Assembly: GCA_003427395.1 (NCBI GenBank)
Contig: BFEA01000326.1
Coordinates: forward strand, 647,621 to 711,620
Length of the DNA stretch: 64,000 bases
From: Chara braunii
Taxonomy: Eukaryota > Streptophyta > Charophyceae > Charales > Characeae
Direction: 5' to 3'
The notes under the pieces were generated by a model. It was not told where the DNA came from. It worked only from the letters and a program-made list of their open reading frames with translations, and searched no databases. The translations under genes were made by a program, and so were the position numbers. Shown here one piece after another: positions 1 to 11,614 of the stretch; positions within the stretch are counted from its first letter, which is position 1; every line of letters starts with the position of its first letter.

Positions 1-130
1 AAAAAAAAAAAAAAAAAGGATTGTAGGGTTTTCCAAGCCATACAACCCTATATATATATATATAAAAAACACATATATATATATTTAAAAAAAAAATAAA
101 AAAAATTAACGTATTTTGAGGGGTATAAAA
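1..130. repeat. A/T-rich low-complexity DNA
   Basis: The stretch consists of A runs, a (TA)n tract around 50-64 and more A runs. No coding or regulatory signal was recognised. It lies just upstream of the first integrase remnant, so it may be a junction of the retroelement copy with other DNA. Confidence 0.8.
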
Positions 131-180
131 AAAATATTAAAACAGGCTGCGGACCAGGCCTCATTGGCCGCGTCCTAGAC

Positions 181-1050
181 CGCGGGTGTCATATTGCACG
201 ACGGATAAGGCGTCGATGCAATCGCCTAGGTCGATTGTTCCCACTGTAGTCGAACGGCCATTCCAAGAGGTTAGCATGGATACCGCAAATATTATTGTGC
301 CCCCTGTACCAAATAGCTGCGAGTATTCAATTCTTTTGGTATTTGTGGATCATTTCTCGAAATGGATCGAGGCCTGCCCGTGTAAAATGCGACAAACAAT
401 GGAAATCGTGCGGTATGTCAACCTCTTCCTCGGAGTGCATCAGGATACCGAGAAAATTTTAACGGACAACGGGGCTCCAAGGATAAGTTTTGGGGAGCCT
501 AGTCATACATGGTGTCTCCATTTGCAATACGGCTCCCCATATGTCGCAATCGAATGGACTGGTAGAAAATGCAAATAGGGTAATCAAGACTCCCTTGCGA
601 TGAAATATCGCGCCTAGAGACATAAGGCCTTGGCCCAATATCGTAGACCACATCCTGGCTATTCACTGGGCGACCCCTCATGAGTCCACTTGCCTGACCC
701 CTTTTCAATTACGAACCAGTAGTCTGGCGTGTGTAGCTCTGTCGAGCCTAAATGAAGAAATGACCCTTGCACGATGAGCCACGAGGGCGACGGTCAAAGA
801 CAAGGCCCAACGCCACTTGGAGTTGATGGAAAAGGTCCTCCCCTAGTTGGCCAAAAAAAGACAGCGGATGACCGAAATGGCCCACGATCGGCAGGTCCGG
901 AGCTATGAGCCCCGCAATGGGAATGCTGGACCTCTGCCCCAGTATAAATTGGGGGACAGTGTGCAAGTGAGGAAATGTGCTCGCCAAGGCAAGTTAGCAC
1001 CACTATTCTTCGGGCGATCACATAGTCGAGCTCGGTCCTAGCAGAGTGAA
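181..1050 (+). pseudogene. Ty3/gypsy integrase remnant (copy A1)
   Basis: This is the C-terminal part of pol from an LTR retrotransposon. Integrase inserts the cDNA copy into host DNA. The RNase H-like core can be read in pieces: the first catalytic Asp in SMDT (about 270), a VDHFSKWIEA block, the second Asp in LTDNGAP (about 465) and the Glu in LVENANRV (about 563). A C-terminal block at 690-1030 reads SYEPRNGN, PQYKLGD and KLAPLFFG, which matches the usual GPR/GKY-like tail of Ty3/gypsy integrases. The reading frame changes near 550 and there are stops near 598 and 775 and at 844, so it is dead. The second half matches 20194-20560 closely. Everything upstream (RT, RNase H) lies outside the window or is lost. 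Confidence 0.85.
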
Positions 1051-1258
1051 CACGGTGCGACTTGCGCCGGAGGTCTCAGGAAGCAGATCGGCCCGATTGA
1101 TCATCCGCCACGTGTCCTACCTTCGTCTCTTACCTTCTTCTTCTTCTCCCCCATCGTCTACGTCATCTTTCGATTTCAAAGGAAGGCAACGACCTTGAAC
1201 TCGACTATTCTGATTCTCCTTCCTCTCAACCTTCCTCTCTACCTTCTTCCCCATAGCC

Positions 1259-3415
1259 ATGAGCTTTTCTACTGAGCAAGTTATCAACGAGAGTCTAATG
1301 AGACCTGGAGGGCACATCACGTCAATCCGGCAGGTGCAGCAACCACGGTTGAGCCCCGATCTACCCCGATTCGCAGCGTTCTTCTGCACGGCGGCCATCC
1401 ACGCGGCATCAGAATTTCGGTTCGTACGGACCAGCAATCGAGCGCAGGTGCTGGCCGAGGTGTCGGATTTTTTATGGCTGTCTCCACCAAATGTCAGCCA
1501 CGTGTCGGTAATCGTCCCTTTCACCGGCGACCTTACGACAGTGCACCCAACATCTCATACGAGCATCCTCCGACGATTGCAACTCTAGGCGTGGGATCTC
1601 ACGACCGCCTTGGTCCAACTGTTAGCATTACGTACCGATCGGATCAGCTCCACGGACGACATCGATTTCAGCCAACTCTGAGTCTCTCCTGATGTGCCAG
1701 AGGTCATCATCCGATAGCTTCTTCCCTTCGCGCCGCCCCAATAAACCGGTAGCTACTCTCAACTTTCGGGCTTCCTTCTAATATCCCTACCTTCTGGCAG
1801 TCCGCTACGCACGTCCCTCTCTTTTTTCGGATAAGGCAGTTGGATATGCCGATCCTAAAGGCCGGCAAGTGGGCGGAGTGGTGGAACGTGTACGTCGCGC
1901 TCAACTTCTGCCTTCTCGAAGAAGTGTTTCATTGGGCAGAGCCGGCCAATAAGGACGAGGAGGACGAAGTCCCCGATGACGAGGTGGAGCTGCTGATCGG
2001 CCAAGCCTGGAGAACGGATACGGAGGGAGAACTACTCTGGATTCTATTCGAGAAGGTCAGGGACGATCATTTGGAGTCAATCACGGGGGAAGTTCTGATG
2101 TTCCTCGCTCAACTTTTGGTTGACCTGCGCTTGGAAATTCTTTCGAGGTGCGATGAGCAGTCCGCTACAGCCATGCTCACCCGAACGCTAGTACCGCATC
2201 TACTGTGGTCCGTGTGCACGTAGCTCAACGGCGACAATTGCTACTACCCCTCTTCGGGCCATTACCTGGTCATCGACGTGACCGACCTCACCTTGTGGGA
2301 TCCGATCATCCGAAGAGTGGAGGTGGGAGGAGTAGTCAACGACGCAGAGGAAGAGGAGGAAAGCAAAGAGGAAGAAGAAGAAGACTCGGAGCCTGAAGCC
2401 GACGATCCCGATTACCACGAGTTAGAGGAGAGTGAGTTGGGAGGGAGTGGACCGGACGAATCAGGCAGCCCCAGCGAACAGAGCAACGAAGAGGACGGGC
2501 TAGCAACACGGCTGTCACAAGGTGATCCGGCGCGCAATCCAGAGCCGTTGCAGGAGGAATCTGGAGGAAATGGCGTCGCCACCACGGACGGATCCAGAAG
2601 CAGATGCCGCAGAAAAAGTCCAACGCCGGCTTAATCCTCTCCCCCTCCGTGGCCCACCGTTCGCCTACGTGGAGATGCGGGCGCTCGGACTTCGTCCCCG
2701 GTCATTATCCCGCCATCCCCTTGATTTTCTCGTTGTCCATCAGCTCGTAGGCCGGGCCCCGTTTCCTTCCAGCTGGCAACCTTTCCCCCTTTCCTTTTTT
2801 CACCAGCTCTACTCCCCGCCTCATCGTCAACGTCTTCCTGCACGCCACCTACTCGCTCTGTCGTAATTACTTTCCCCCTCCACGTGCTTCTTCAGCACGA
2901 CATGGCAGGAATGTAGAGGTCTATTGCGTCATCTCCGACACCATCCCCTCATGCGAAGATTATGATAACTTCCGCGCAGGGATTCCCCGCACCCTCTGTA
3001 CCCTTTACGCTGATTACCTCGCTTCGCTCCCGCACCAAGATCACGCTTTGCTCGCATCCATCGCACCGTGCACTATACCCGACTCCCCACTGGAGATCGA
3101 GAATAGAGTCGCTTTCTACCACCTCTCCCCCAAGCTCATCCTCCTCTTCCTCCACTCGTCATACGACTACCCTTCCCCGACAACCTCTAGGTCCGGAGCA
3201 CTCGAATGCCACCTTGGATGACTTCCACATTCTCATCTTTCGGTGAGTGGCACGTGTTGGTTCCACGATGATCGTCGGCATATTCCACAGAACGGTGAAT
3301 GGCGGAGAGCAAGCAGGAGCTTGATCAAGATTGGAACCCCCTGGGCATCACATATGTTACGAACTATTTTCTGCGACCTCGCGGTTTCCTACGCAAAGCT
3401 ATTTCGGGGGATGAA
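1259..3415 (+). pseudogene. ORFX, extra ORF downstream of integrase (copy A1)
   Basis: Coding-like sequence lies between integrase and the LTR, where env or other third ORFs sit in some Ty3/gypsy lineages. It is readable in blocks. Positions 1259-1588 start MSFSTEQVINES. Positions 1840-2634 start MPILKAGKWAEWW and contain a strongly acidic E/D-rich stretch coded at about 2345-2420. A third block at about 2920-3190 (SDTIPSCEDYDNF) and a fourth at about 3300-3426 (DWNPLGITYVTNYF) follow. A TAG at 2221-2223 and several frame changes break it. The equivalent region in the second copy (20780-22930) is better preserved, and that conservation is the main evidence that it was coding. Some breaks may be introns: GTGAGT at 3242 looks like a donor. 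No membrane segments or known domain were recognised, so an envelope function is not supported. Confidence 0.6.
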
Positions 3416-4080
3416 ATTGGTTAAGTCGGGATGGCCTGGTGGATTGCATGGATGCCCCCACTTTTTCTTATCTCTTTCAAGTGAAGGCTGGTCTGGTCCC
3501 ACGATGGTTGATAGTTGGTCGTGCCTCAGCGAGCGCGACGAATAACAGTTGTCATAACTTCTTTTTTGTTTTGTTGGGGGAAACGGGAATTTTGGCGCAA
3601 TCGTAGCGAGGAAAAATCTTTCTGAATGTTCAACTGCTGTCGAGCCCCAGTGGGCTCTCGGAAATTGTCTCGTTCGGAATTTCTTTTTGCAATAAGGATA
3701 AATTTTAGAGTTGGAATTTAGGCGCATCTCAATTTCCGTTGCACGACGCTTCTTGCTTATGCACGCCTTGCCGCGTCAAGATCTGTGCTTTGACTTCTCC
3801 GCGCCTTAAATTCGCGTGTAACTGTAATCTTTGTTTTTGGCGGGCGTGATTGCAATTCTAATCCTGTTGTTCTTGATATCTTTTGTGGCACCCCTGTGTG
3901 CGCATAGTAGCATACTTCTCCCCCGTCCTATTGGCCTGATTGCTTGCATGACCGGATCGATGTGTGGAGCGTGGCTACGCCCCCCACACCGCGGCCTGAC
4001 CAAGCAGATGTAAGCACTTTCTCCTTCCTCCTTTCTTTCCCTTCAGACCCAATCCCAAGCATCTCGCGCGAGCATGCATG

Positions 4081-4171
4081 CTATAAATTTCGCAAGCGCG
4101 ATTAATTCGCTTTCTAAGAGTGTTGGAGTTAGCGTGGTCGAGAGGATCAGCCAACGAGCAAGAGCTGTCAG
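4081..4171 (+). promoter_or_regulatory. LTR A core promoter and first exon with splice donor
   Basis: A TATA element (CTATAAATTT) at 4081-4090 heads a 20-base block that is identical at 6272 in LTR B and nearly identical at 23587 in copy A2. About 90 bases downstream, CTGTCAG is followed by GTGAGT at 4172, a consensus 5' splice site. The matching acceptor is TTGCAG ending at 5010, two bases before the ATG of the LTR ORF. The simplest reading is an LTR promoter that makes a transcript with an untranslated first exon and an 839-base intron. This is inferred from consensus sites only. Confidence 0.6.
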
Positions 4172-4352
4172 GTGAGTAGAGAGTTGGGCGATCCGACGAG
4201 CTGATGCTGGGCATGTGGGATGATGCGGGGTTGACGTGGGGCCGCGACGGACTGTGGTGCACGGGCGACCTGACTTGCATGCCCAGATTAAGCAGGGTGA
4301 CAACTCTTTGTGTGTGCGAGGCGACAGACTGCCCGCATCGGGGTGATGAGAT

Positions 4353-4356
<4 letters not shown>

Positions 4357-4432
<76 letters not shown>

Positions 4433-4437
4433 AGAGA
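4357..4437. repeat. (GA)n microsatellite
   Basis: About 80 bases of GA repeat lie inside the putative LTR intron. The A2 copy at 25355-25385 is much shorter, so the tract has changed length since the copies separated. Confidence 0.95.
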
Positions 4438-5011
4438 GGGGTGTGGAGAGCTTCTTAATCTATCTTTCTAAGCAATGTGGCTTCTTTTTCTATCCTTCTA
4501 AGCAATGTGACTTCTTCTTTTATCCTTCTGAGCAATTTTGATATTCAGTGTGAGTCGCCCTTTTCCTTTTCGGATCGGTATCTCGGATTTTTCAATTATT
4601 TTTCTTTTGTTTCTTTTCAGAGATTGATGTATGGTTGTCTTCCCCTACTCTCTGTCCTTTTTTAATCTGCAAATCTGATTGATTGGTTACCAGCAATCGG
4701 GGATTGTGTGATCTATGGGATGATTGGCCAAAAACCTGTTGCATGATCCTTTATTCTTTCTGGTTGTATGTATGCTAGCTGAATGTATGATAGATAGGCG
4801 CGATTTTGTCTGTGCATGAATCTGATAGGCATGATAGATGACCATCTCTCTAGAAAGACGACCCATCACGTGTCTCGCTTGCTTTCACCTACCCGATCAA
4901 GGACAGGCCCTGCGCACGCACACGTAGGCCCGATCAAGACGATCGCTGCCTACGCGCGCGTTTGTGAAACCCGAACTCGACTAACGGCTGATGTTTCCGC
5001 CGACTTGCAGC

Positions 5012-5326
5012 ATGAATTTCGGCATTCCCTTTCGTGCCACTAACCGCGAGTGTTTGAGGGATCGGAAATTCCACGAACATTGGGAGCACTCTTGTTTGTC
5101 TGCACGACCCTGGGCGGAACCTCCCAACTTTCCTTACCTGATGGGGAACGAACTTATTTCCGAGTGGGACCTCGACCAGGCTTTGGGACGTATTCCCCAT
5201 CTCCCCAATTACTCTAGCCCATACACGTGTCACGTCGTCATGGAACCCGGAATCATTATCCTAGGGACCGAGCTCCCTCCCTACCACCGCATCCTGCCCT
5301 ATCACTCCTTAACCGTCGTCCCCTAG
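5012..5326 (+). pseudogene. LTR-borne small ORF (copy A1, premature stop)
   Basis: The ORF starts MNFGIPFRATNREC directly behind a consensus 3' splice site (acceptor AG at 5009-5010). It is conserved with 25945-26352 and, more distantly, with 7331-7789 in LTR B. Shared features are FPY near residue 40, EWD, a Tyr/Pro-rich middle, a G-x-I-I hydrophobic strand, PYHRILPYH and a late APYWP...C..C cluster. A TAG at 5324-5326 ends it at 104 residues, whereas the A2 copy reads on to 136, so this copy is probably truncated. The family is not recognised. No signal peptide, membrane helix or catalytic motif is evident. Confidence 0.55.
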
Positions 5327-6271
5327 CCCGCCATTGCCCCCTACTGGCCCCATCCCATGTGCGCGGAGTGCCTGCGGGATCGTGAGTACCTTTGACAAAC
5401 CAATTCCCGACCCCGTGCTATCTTTCGTACCCCCGGACTCAATTTTTTTTTTTTTTTTTGTATCATACTAGCCCAACAAAGCCCCCGTCGTTTTTCTTGA
5501 TTTCAAGTGTCTTGTTTAGACCCCCTTTTTTCGGAGGTTCCATTGATTCTTGGAATTCTGCTTTTTGTAATTCGGGAAATGCATGGGAAATTACGCGCGC
5601 AAGCGAGCGCACTGGGAATCGGGCTCGACAGTTAGGAATTCCGGAATAGGCGGAACCCGACATGTCTTTTTCTTTGCATGAATGTTCTCAGACACGTCAT
5701 AGAAAACTCTAGGAATTTTGTGAGAATACGGATAGGCATAAGACTTTCTTGTCCCGCGTCAACTTTTGCGCGCGGATATGGTGATTTTAATTTTTGAATT
5801 GGTGTAGGACATAGGCAAACTGTAACTGTTTCGGTGCTTTTTTCTTTTTGCTGTCGGCGCCACGCATGCGAGCTTCCTCCTCCTTATTTCCTGTGTCATT
5901 CTTCTCTCTCCCTTCTCCCTCCTCTTCTTTCCCTATCGCAACTGTTTTTCCCTCTCTCTACTCCTTCCGCGCCTGTTTTACCTTTTTGATCATCTGAATC
6001 TTGGACCCGTCTCGCGCTGCTTTTCTCGCCTCTTTCCTTCTCGCTCTTCAACCTTGGCTCACAAAGCACGGTTGATCCTCTGATTACCCTCGCTCACCAA
6101 TCAGACGCGTAGAGCAAAGAGGATCTTCCTGTTGCGCGACGAATCTGATTTGTTGAAAATCAAGTTCCGAAGGATCAACATGGCTTCCCTTGAGCACCCC
6201 TCGCTGAATCTTCTCCTTATACACCTCGATTTCCCCTCTGTCTTCTCCCCCGTCTGTCTTCTTTTTCGCAA

Positions 6272-6351
6272 CTATAAATTTCGCAAGCGCGCCCGCAAAT
6301 CTCTCTTACATTTTGGACTCACAAGCCAGCTTCCGGGAAGCAGTGGCTAGG
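6272..6351 (+). promoter_or_regulatory. LTR B core promoter
   Basis: CTATAAATTTCGCAAGCGCG at 6272-6291 is identical to the TATA block of LTR A at 4081, although the surrounding sequence is strongly diverged. About 70 bases downstream a GT (6351) follows GTGGCTAG, a weaker donor than in LTR A. Conservation of exactly this block supports its being the promoter. Confidence 0.6.
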
Positions 6352-7330
6352 TGATGCGTTGGGTGCGAGTCGGAAAGTCCTGTCGGGCTGACTGTACGCT
6401 GGCTGGTTGTGCGCTTGATTGCCACAACAGACTATGGGATCCGGGCGAGCCGTGTCGAGCATGCGTCAGCGGGGTGACGATCGCAACTGCGGAAGATAGC
6501 ACACGACGGTCGGGATCGTCGGTGCGGGTATGAGGATCGGTAATTGGAGTTGAGTGGATGATTGGCCCGGGGCCATACTGGAATTTCACTGCGAATGCGC
6601 CTTCATGGTTGCCGATCATTTCTTTTGGTGTGAGTTTATGGCTGTGAAGCCGAATGTTCCCATGTCGGATTCCGGTGTCTTCTGTCTCGATATTTCTCGT
6701 CATCCTCTCCCATCTCTCTCTCTCTCTGTGATTCGAATGACAATGTGTTATGAGTCTGTCTCTCCTATGAACAAAAGTGAGTCCTCGTGATTTCCCGAAT
6801 AACTTCTTCCAGAACTCTTCCATTAGTTTCCTAGGTAATCCCCAGATGTAAGGGAGCTCAATTTCCTTTTCTTGTGAATGGTGGATGCGTGTGTACTATC
6901 CCCCGATTTGTTTTTGATGCACCATTGCCATTTTTCGCACCTTCCACTGTGGATGTATGCATGGGAATGCTTGCATGTGAGTTTGTTGTGTTGATTAGAC
7001 CCAGAACTGGACGGGATTTTGTTCGAGAATGTAAGAGTGTTTAGATCTGTCGTTTTGAATACACTGCGCATGCCATCTGCCTTATACTGCACGACCTCTG
7101 CAGACCGTCTATGAGGCAGCCTCGAACTAGCCGGGCGCCTTGATTTTTGTCGATCCTGCATGCTGAAACTGAGTCGCGGGTTGATCCCTCAAAACTCCAA
7201 CCCGATTATTGCATGGCTGTATATGCTTCTCTCAGGTCGAAGGGAAGGAAAATATTAATTAGTCCTTTTTTTCGATTGTGGTTTTTGATGACGTCTCGAG
7301 GTTTTTGCAAACTCATTTTGATCGATTGAT

Positions 7331-7789
7331 ATGTGGACTGACGGCCGTACCCTGATCGGGCGCCAACCCCCCGTATCTCCCTCGCCAACGTGCCCCTTCC
7401 CTTACATCGAGGAAAGGACACGAGTTTGCGAGTGGGACGTATGAGAAGCTGTCGCACAGATTGGCAGACAATATTACTTCCCTCCCGAAAATCGTTGTTC
7501 TGGATTCGTGGACGCGGGGTTTGTCATTATCGATATGCACTTCCAGCCGTACTCAGTGCTGTTGCCATTTTTTGTCATTCCATGGACGACAGTGGCGCCC
7601 CATTGGCCTCGAACCCTGTGCACTGAGTATCAGCGTTTCGATTGCTACGAATCGAAGGGTTTCCACTACCGGATACGGAGTGAAGACGAGTACAAGGAAA
7701 GAGCCACGCGGCTGAGACCCTCCACGTCGGCTGACCAACGAGCGACGTCGGGACTTGATACGGAAACGGGACACGCGGAGTGTACCTAA
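7331..7789 (+). pseudogene. LTR-borne small ORF (family B, one internal stop)
   Basis: This is the diverged homolog of the LTR A ORF. It shares FPYIEE near the start, CEWD, FVIIDM, QPYSVLLPF and the late APHWP...C.E block with the A copies. One TGA right after CEWDV (about 7440) interrupts an otherwise open frame that runs to 7789, longer than the A proteins and with a charged C-terminal tail. I see no strong splice acceptor directly before the ATG, unlike in A1 and A2. Retention of the motif pattern in two diverged LTR families argues that the ORF was once under protein-level selection. Its function is unknown. Confidence 0.5.
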
Positions 7790-8074
7790 GCCCTTCCTCC
7801 CTAAACGAAGATCCATAGCGCGGTGGGAAGTTCAACAATACTTTTTGCATTGAATTTGGATTTTTATCTTTTCGCGCCATGCCCACGCGCGCGTTCTGCG
7901 ACGCGCAAAAGCAACCGACTTACGTCATCAGGCCAACACGGGGGACTTCAGTTTTGTCTGTGTCCCCACACTCAATTTTCCAAAAATCCTTGGCACACCC
8001 CATCTTGTTGTTTTTCTGGTCCTTCTTTCCGCATATTTAGCAGTCCGAACGGAAGACAGCACAGGGCGTGAGGT

Positions 8075-8087
8075 TGGTATCGGAGCC
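8075..8087 (+). other. Primer-binding site (initiator tRNA-Met)
   Basis: TGGTATCGGAGCC differs by one base from the standard TGGTATCAGAGCC, which is complementary to the 3' end of plant initiator tRNA-Met. It fixes the 3' end of LTR B and the start of the internal region. The same PBS type occurs in the chromovirus at 48271-48284. Confidence 0.8.
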
Positions 8088-8210
8088 GGCACTTGTCGGC
8101 TTTGATGATAGTAAGTCGAGCTCGCGAGAGGTAGAAGAAGTCCTCAACCTGCTCGTCGAGATCGCTCAGTGACCAGATCAATATCTGGTGGGGCTAGACA
8201 TGCTAGGCCA

Positions 8211-9479
8211 ATGGCCGACGACAACGCAGCCCCCCCAAGGGTGATTGTTAGTATTCCCGCCGCTTTTCATTTCTTTCCTAATCACACCCACCCTGAAGCT
8301 TGGTTGGAAGCCGTCCAAGCTCAAGGATATAGCGCGGAAGATCTCCCCCACGTCGTCACCTTGCTGCTTCGCAACACGGCGCATGATTGGTTTAGGAAAC
8401 ACGGATGGGTAGATTGGAACACTTTAAAGCAAGAGTTCTTGGCCTGATTTGATACGGTCAGCGAAGACGCCGCTTGGTATGTACTCAAAACTCGACCATA
8501 AGAACGAGGGGAGTTGCTGCCTGACTTCGTGGACCGATTCCAAACTACGTTAGACAAATCAGGGCGAGATGAAAAGTCCGCCCGAGATTTGTTCATCGAT
8601 CATCTACGAAGTCCGACGCTGAAAGGTAAGTTGTAGAAAAAGGTCCCCCTTAAAACGAACCAGCTATCCGCTATCATCACCAAAGCACTTGAGTTTGACC
8701 TGACGAATACAAAGAAGTATATCAGTCAGGGAAACGAAAACATTACAAACACGATTTAGGATGTAGCGGCGAAGCGACGATTGTGGTTACGAGCGGTAGA
8801 ATGATTCTATCCCCGGCCTGATCATGACCTCCCCGAAGGGGCCGCCTCTGATGTCCCGCCAGTTCCTTCTCCCCCTCCTTCGACTCTCTCAATGAACCAA
8901 GATGTGGCAATTGTTAAACCCAGAAACTCCCAAGATCTTGCCTCTATGACCGTAACAAACATGCACTTGGCACAAATAATCCATACAGCTACTACCAAAC
9001 AATCTCAATGGATGAGCAACCTGGTCCAAATGCACGTGGCTCACATGGATCGAATGGAAGAGATTATGAGCAGGCTAATTAAGCCCAACCCGGCTCCTGC
9101 TCGACCTGCCCCTGCGTCGTTCCCTCTTTTGCCTGCTCCGCCCGCGCCTGAACATGCACCGCAGTTCTCTCATGCAGCTAACCCGTCAGGGAAAATCGAG
9201 TGTTATAACTGCAAACAGCCCGGACATTTTGCCCGGGACTGTCCGCAGCCAAAACGAAATCAGCCCCCACCAGCCGCAGCCCCCGTAGCTCTGAATCAAG
9301 GACGAGTGGCCGCACTAATGGATACGGCCCGAACCGAGGACATCATTGCGTACGTCCCTGACCGACCTTCCCCATCAATGGCAGTTGCATCGACCTCAGG
9401 AACTTCTTCTTCCGAAGCTGCTGACGTGGTTGATCCGCTCGAATACCTTCATCTCGCCGGCATGATCGGAGTCATCTGA
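8211..9479 (+). pseudogene. Gag polyprotein of element B
   Basis: Gag forms the virus-like particle and binds element RNA. The frame opens MADDNAAPPRV at 8211 and includes a capsid-like region with WLEAVQAQGYS, HDWFRKHGW and DFVDRFQTTL. That region resembles the Ty3/gypsy retrotransposon gag domain. A CCHC zinc knuckle with C-x2-C-x4-H-x4-C spacing (CYNCKQPGHFARDC) is coded at 9201-9245. Stops at about 8446, 8500 and 8635 and a frame change before 8892 break it. The last part (8892-9479) is a clean 195-codon frame with a Pro-rich linker before the knuckle. It directly follows the PBS. Confidence 0.85.
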
Positions 9480-9824
9480 CCAGCCCAGGACAATCTTGAA
9501 TGAGTCGAATGCGAATCTAACCCCGGACCACAGTTTCGGACGAGAGAAATTGATGTACTACGAACGCTTAAGCAACTGGACATTCGCGTTCCAGTCCCGG
9601 TGGGCCATTTGCTCACCATATCCGAAGCAGCAAATCACAAATTGCTGCAACAATGTCAGAAGAATCAAAAGCGCTTTACATACTAGCGCTTACAACGAAT
9701 GTTGAAGAAGAAGAAGGAAGAAGGAGCGGAGGGTGTTGCACCGCCTGAACTCGAAGAAGCGCGAGTAGCTAAGATTTCTTTAGCGGAGAAAGATCATTTC
9801 GTGCGAGCTCGACCAGTGTTATGA

Positions 9825-10976
9825 AAAAGTGCGGAATGTGATTGTGAAGTATGGGTCAAACCCTTTAACGCCCTCATTGATACCGGCTCCTCTGTGGTCG
9901 CTATATCATTAAATACAGTGAAAAGGACGGGACGACTCAACTCGATTCTCCCTCAATCTGGCAAGGACCATTACGTCTCTGTTGACGAAGAAGTAATGAA
10001 TATCGTAGGAATCATTGAGAATGTGGTCGTGAAAGTTGGACGAGTACACGTCCTCGTTAACTCCTTGGTCATAGATGTCCACTCATATTCATTGTTGTTG
10101 GAACTGCTTTGGGCAATGGCGGTAGGTGCCCGCATGCATTTCGATTTTAAGCAATTGGTGCTTACGCAAACAGGAGGGAAGCCTCAGACACTTCCGCTGC
10201 GGATTTCAACCCGAACAGTAAAAAGGAATCCTAATTTTGCTCGGATAGGGATAATTCATGGTCCTGATCATGAGGGATTTTCATCCCCGGATAATAGTAG
10301 CGGATTCGAAGAACAGGAGTGCGAAGAAGAGATGCCTAGTGAAAGTGAATGGAAACACTTGATCGAACTTTTCGAGCACGAAACTCCAGAGGAATTTCGG
10401 ATGCTACCCAGAACCACCCGAACTTTCCACTTGAGTCTGGGAGACAGCGCGCTCTCGCCTATGGAAACCCAGGTCAGCCCCTCGACCTTTTTCGGAGAAC
10501 CCATCTTGCAAATATCTGACCTGGCAGACGACTTGGAACCCCTTCGCACCTTATACGAGGGAACACTTTCCCTTCGAGCACGCTATCAGCAGGCGAAACA
10601 ATACCAGGATGTTTTTGTTTCCCCTCCAAGATCGCTGCTTACGATAGGAGCGACCATTGCCCTGATAAAACAAGAAGCCGAAGCTCCCGTCGACGATGTG
10701 CCCGACCTGATGCAGGAAAAGGTGGATTTAGCAGGACTAATCGTGGAAGAAACCTCGACTGATTCGAAAACTGACGCCGAAGTTACAGAGACCGAGATGA
10801 TTAGCCCCGCTCAATCCCTGATGATCGCTATTGTATTTTCTGTCCGCACTAGCAGCTCTATTTTCTCTAGCGTCCATGACCGATGGAATCGACCTGCTGA
10901 TTGGATCGATATGCCCCTTGAGATACTTGATCGACCGACTGTCACTCTGCCCGATCACGACCCTCTGGAATTTTGA
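9825..10976 (+). pseudogene. Retroviral-type aspartic protease and linker of element B
   Basis: The active-site motif ALIDTGSS is coded at about 9868-9891 and is followed by the flap-like HYVSVDEE region. A second block, YSLLLELLWAMAVGARMHFD, corresponds to the usual ILLGxPW segment with the Gly replaced by Glu. The protease processes Gag-Pol. Downstream of it is a ~230-residue acidic linker before RT. The frame is open from 9825 to 10976 after a TGA at 9822-9824. It is separated from gag by about 350 bases holding broken frames. Confidence 0.8.
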
Positions 10977-10994
10977 AAATCACTGATTAATGTC

Positions 10995-11298
10995 TTGAAT
11001 GGGTACGTAGACGTATTAAGTGTGCGCGATAACGATATTGGGTTGTCTAACGTGGTCAAGCATGCCATCCTTACGGGGGATCATCCACCCATTACCTGCG
11101 TTCCTTATCAATACTCGCCAGCCCAACGGGCGGCCGCGTTTCAACGAATTAAGGAATTTGAAGCTAATCGATGGATCGAACCCGCTATAGGACCTTGGTC
11201 GTTTCCTGTGGTAATCGTGCCCAAGAAGGCCGGAGGGATTCACATATGCATCGATTATTTTCTTAGGACGTTGCCTCCTATACAAAGTCGAACGATGG
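10995..11298 (+). pseudogene. Reverse transcriptase N-terminal fragment of element B
   Basis: The start of a Ty3/gypsy RT is readable: HAILTGDHPPI, PYQYSPAQR, then NRWIEPAIGPWSFPVVIVPKK and ICIDY. This corresponds to fingers and palm up to the conserved (R)xCIDYR strand. The catalytic YxDD, RNase H and integrase are absent. Similarity ends near 11298, where unrelated sequence and a direct repeat begin, so the element is truncated by rearrangement or insertion. Confidence 0.85.
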
Positions 11299-11310
11299 TA
11301 TGTCGTCGTC

Positions 11311-11614
11311 ATGCATCCTGCAGGACAAGAAACCGGAATTAGTTCGCAGTTCACGTCTCGTCATTATCTTAGTGGAGGTCGTAGCTACCACATCCGAATC
11401 AGTTCGCATTTATNNNNNNNNNNNNNNNNNNNNNNNNNNNNNNNNNNNNNNNNNNNNNNNNNNNNNNNNNNNNNNNNNNNNNNAAGGCCACAAGCGCTTT
11501 ATCGCATCGTCATGCATCGTGCAGGACAAGAAACCGGAATTAGTTCGCAGTTCACGTCTCGTCATTATCTTAGTGGAGTTTGTATCTACCAAATCCAAAT
11601 CAGTTCGCATTTAT
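11311..11614. repeat. ~100 bp direct repeat around a gap
   Basis: Positions 11311-11413 and 11513-11614 are nearly identical (GGACAAGAAACCGGAATTAG ... TTCGCATTTAT). They are separated by 70 Ns (11414-11483) and about 29 bases. The arrangement may be a true tandem repeat with period about 200 or an assembly artefact around the gap. Confidence 0.85.

Larger units (their letters stand above)
3412..5390 (+). repeat. LTR of retroelement family A (copy A1, truncated)
   Basis: This region is repeated at 22918-26324, interrupted there by a 1.48 kb insertion. It sits where the 3' LTR should follow pol and ORFX. A purine-rich tract (TTTCGGGGGA) directly precedes TGAAATTGG at 3412, a plausible PPT/LTR junction, although the left boundary is an inference. 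It contains a TATA block (4081), an exon/intron-like leader, a GA microsatellite and a small ORF. At 5391 the match to the other copy stops abruptly and LTR B sequence begins. The true 3' end of this LTR (seen at 26724) is therefore missing here. Confidence 0.65.
5391..8074 (+). repeat. LTR of retroelement family B (5' LTR of the gag element)
   Basis: The region ends at the primer-binding site at 8075. It is laid out like LTR A: a pyrimidine-rich leader, the 20-base TATA block at 6272, a possible donor at 6351 (GGCTAG|GTGATG), an ORF homologous to the LTR A ORF (7331-7789), and an end block. The end block at 7978-8074 (TTCCAAAAATCC ... GGCGTGAGGT) is also found at 26640-26724. The left edge is where copy A1 stops matching copy A2; TGACAAACC at 5393 would be a plausible TG start. 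The length of about 2.7 kb agrees with about 2.3 kb for LTR A without its insertion. Between 5391 and 6270 I see only pyrimidine-rich sequence and a T run at 5443-5459. Confidence 0.65.
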
